A stretch of DNA of 32,203 nt, from NCBI GenBank assembly GCA_949319355.1, contig CASGHA010000136.1:1-32203 (forward strand). The letters are read 5' to 3'. A program made the translations under genes and the position numbers. Below the pieces are notes generated by a model. The model saw nothing but the letters and a program-made list of their open reading frames with translations. It searched no databases and was not told where the DNA came from. Positions 32,053 through 32,203 of the stretch are shown here, one piece after another (position 1 is the stretch's first letter; every line of letters begins with the position of its first letter). The stretch is from an uncultured Methanospirillaceae archaeon (GTDB lineage Archaea; Halobacteriota; Methanomicrobia; Methanomicrobiales; Methanospirillaceae).

Positions 32053-32203
32053 AAAACGAAAGAAAAATGTAACTGTTCAGCTCCGACCGCAAGATCCTAG
32101 TACAATGAAGTCATAGTAAAAATTAGTGGCTGAAAACAACCCGAATGCCCAGAAAGATAACAGCAATTCAGAATTATACCCTGCAGCCTATGTTCAATCC
32201 CTT

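Overview
The window looks like a chromosomal segment of a methanogenic archaeon, most likely of the order Methanomicrobiales (Methanoregula-like). The evidence is a methanogen-type (type 2) seryl-tRNA synthetase, an Mmp10-like radical SAM enzyme that modifies methyl-coenzyme M reductase, archaeal ribosomal proteins eS1 and uS15, a KEOPS Pcc1-like subunit, archaeal phosphoglycerate mutase, T-rich terminators and TATA-driven, often leaderless, genes. The species is inferred from gene content only.

Layout. 1-835 is the start of hypF (minus), cut by the window edge. It diverges from a tightly overlapping plus-strand operon of two winged-helix regulators and a large archaeal helicase (893-4267), followed by a small secreted protein (4345-4929). 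Minus-strand housekeeping genes come next: methyltransferase and apgM (4921-7043), then the operon rpsO-DHH nuclease-pcc1-serS-eS1 (11383 down to 7321), mmp10 (11577-12809) and a membrane-anchored double-Rossmann/RyR-domain protein (12895-14580). From 14.9 kb the region becomes accessory: a frameshifted lipoprotein gene, a DUF504 protein, a tRNA-Thr(TGT), and directly after it a badly decayed integrase.

The most unusual stretch is 16.8-22.6 kb. It holds a methyltransferase coupled to a tiny upstream ORF, a fusion of an ABC-type extracellular ligand-binding domain to a legumain-like (C13) cysteine peptidase, a leaderless membrane-anchored protein built of perfect-period 81-bp glycine-rich repeats interrupted by in-frame stops, and a dead DDE transposase on the minus strand.

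22.8-27.7 kb is an envelope module: an HAE3/RND-type exporter facing two overlapping COG1361-like surface proteins. The right end has a small CxxC protein, hcp (hybrid-cluster protein) divergent from an HxlR-type regulator that probably controls it, and the C-terminal half of an MFS transporter with no N-terminal half.

Three decay events (integrase, transposase, MFS fragment), the frameshifted lipoprotein and the stop-interrupted repeat gene show that the right half has been turned over by mobile elements, while the left half is a conserved core.
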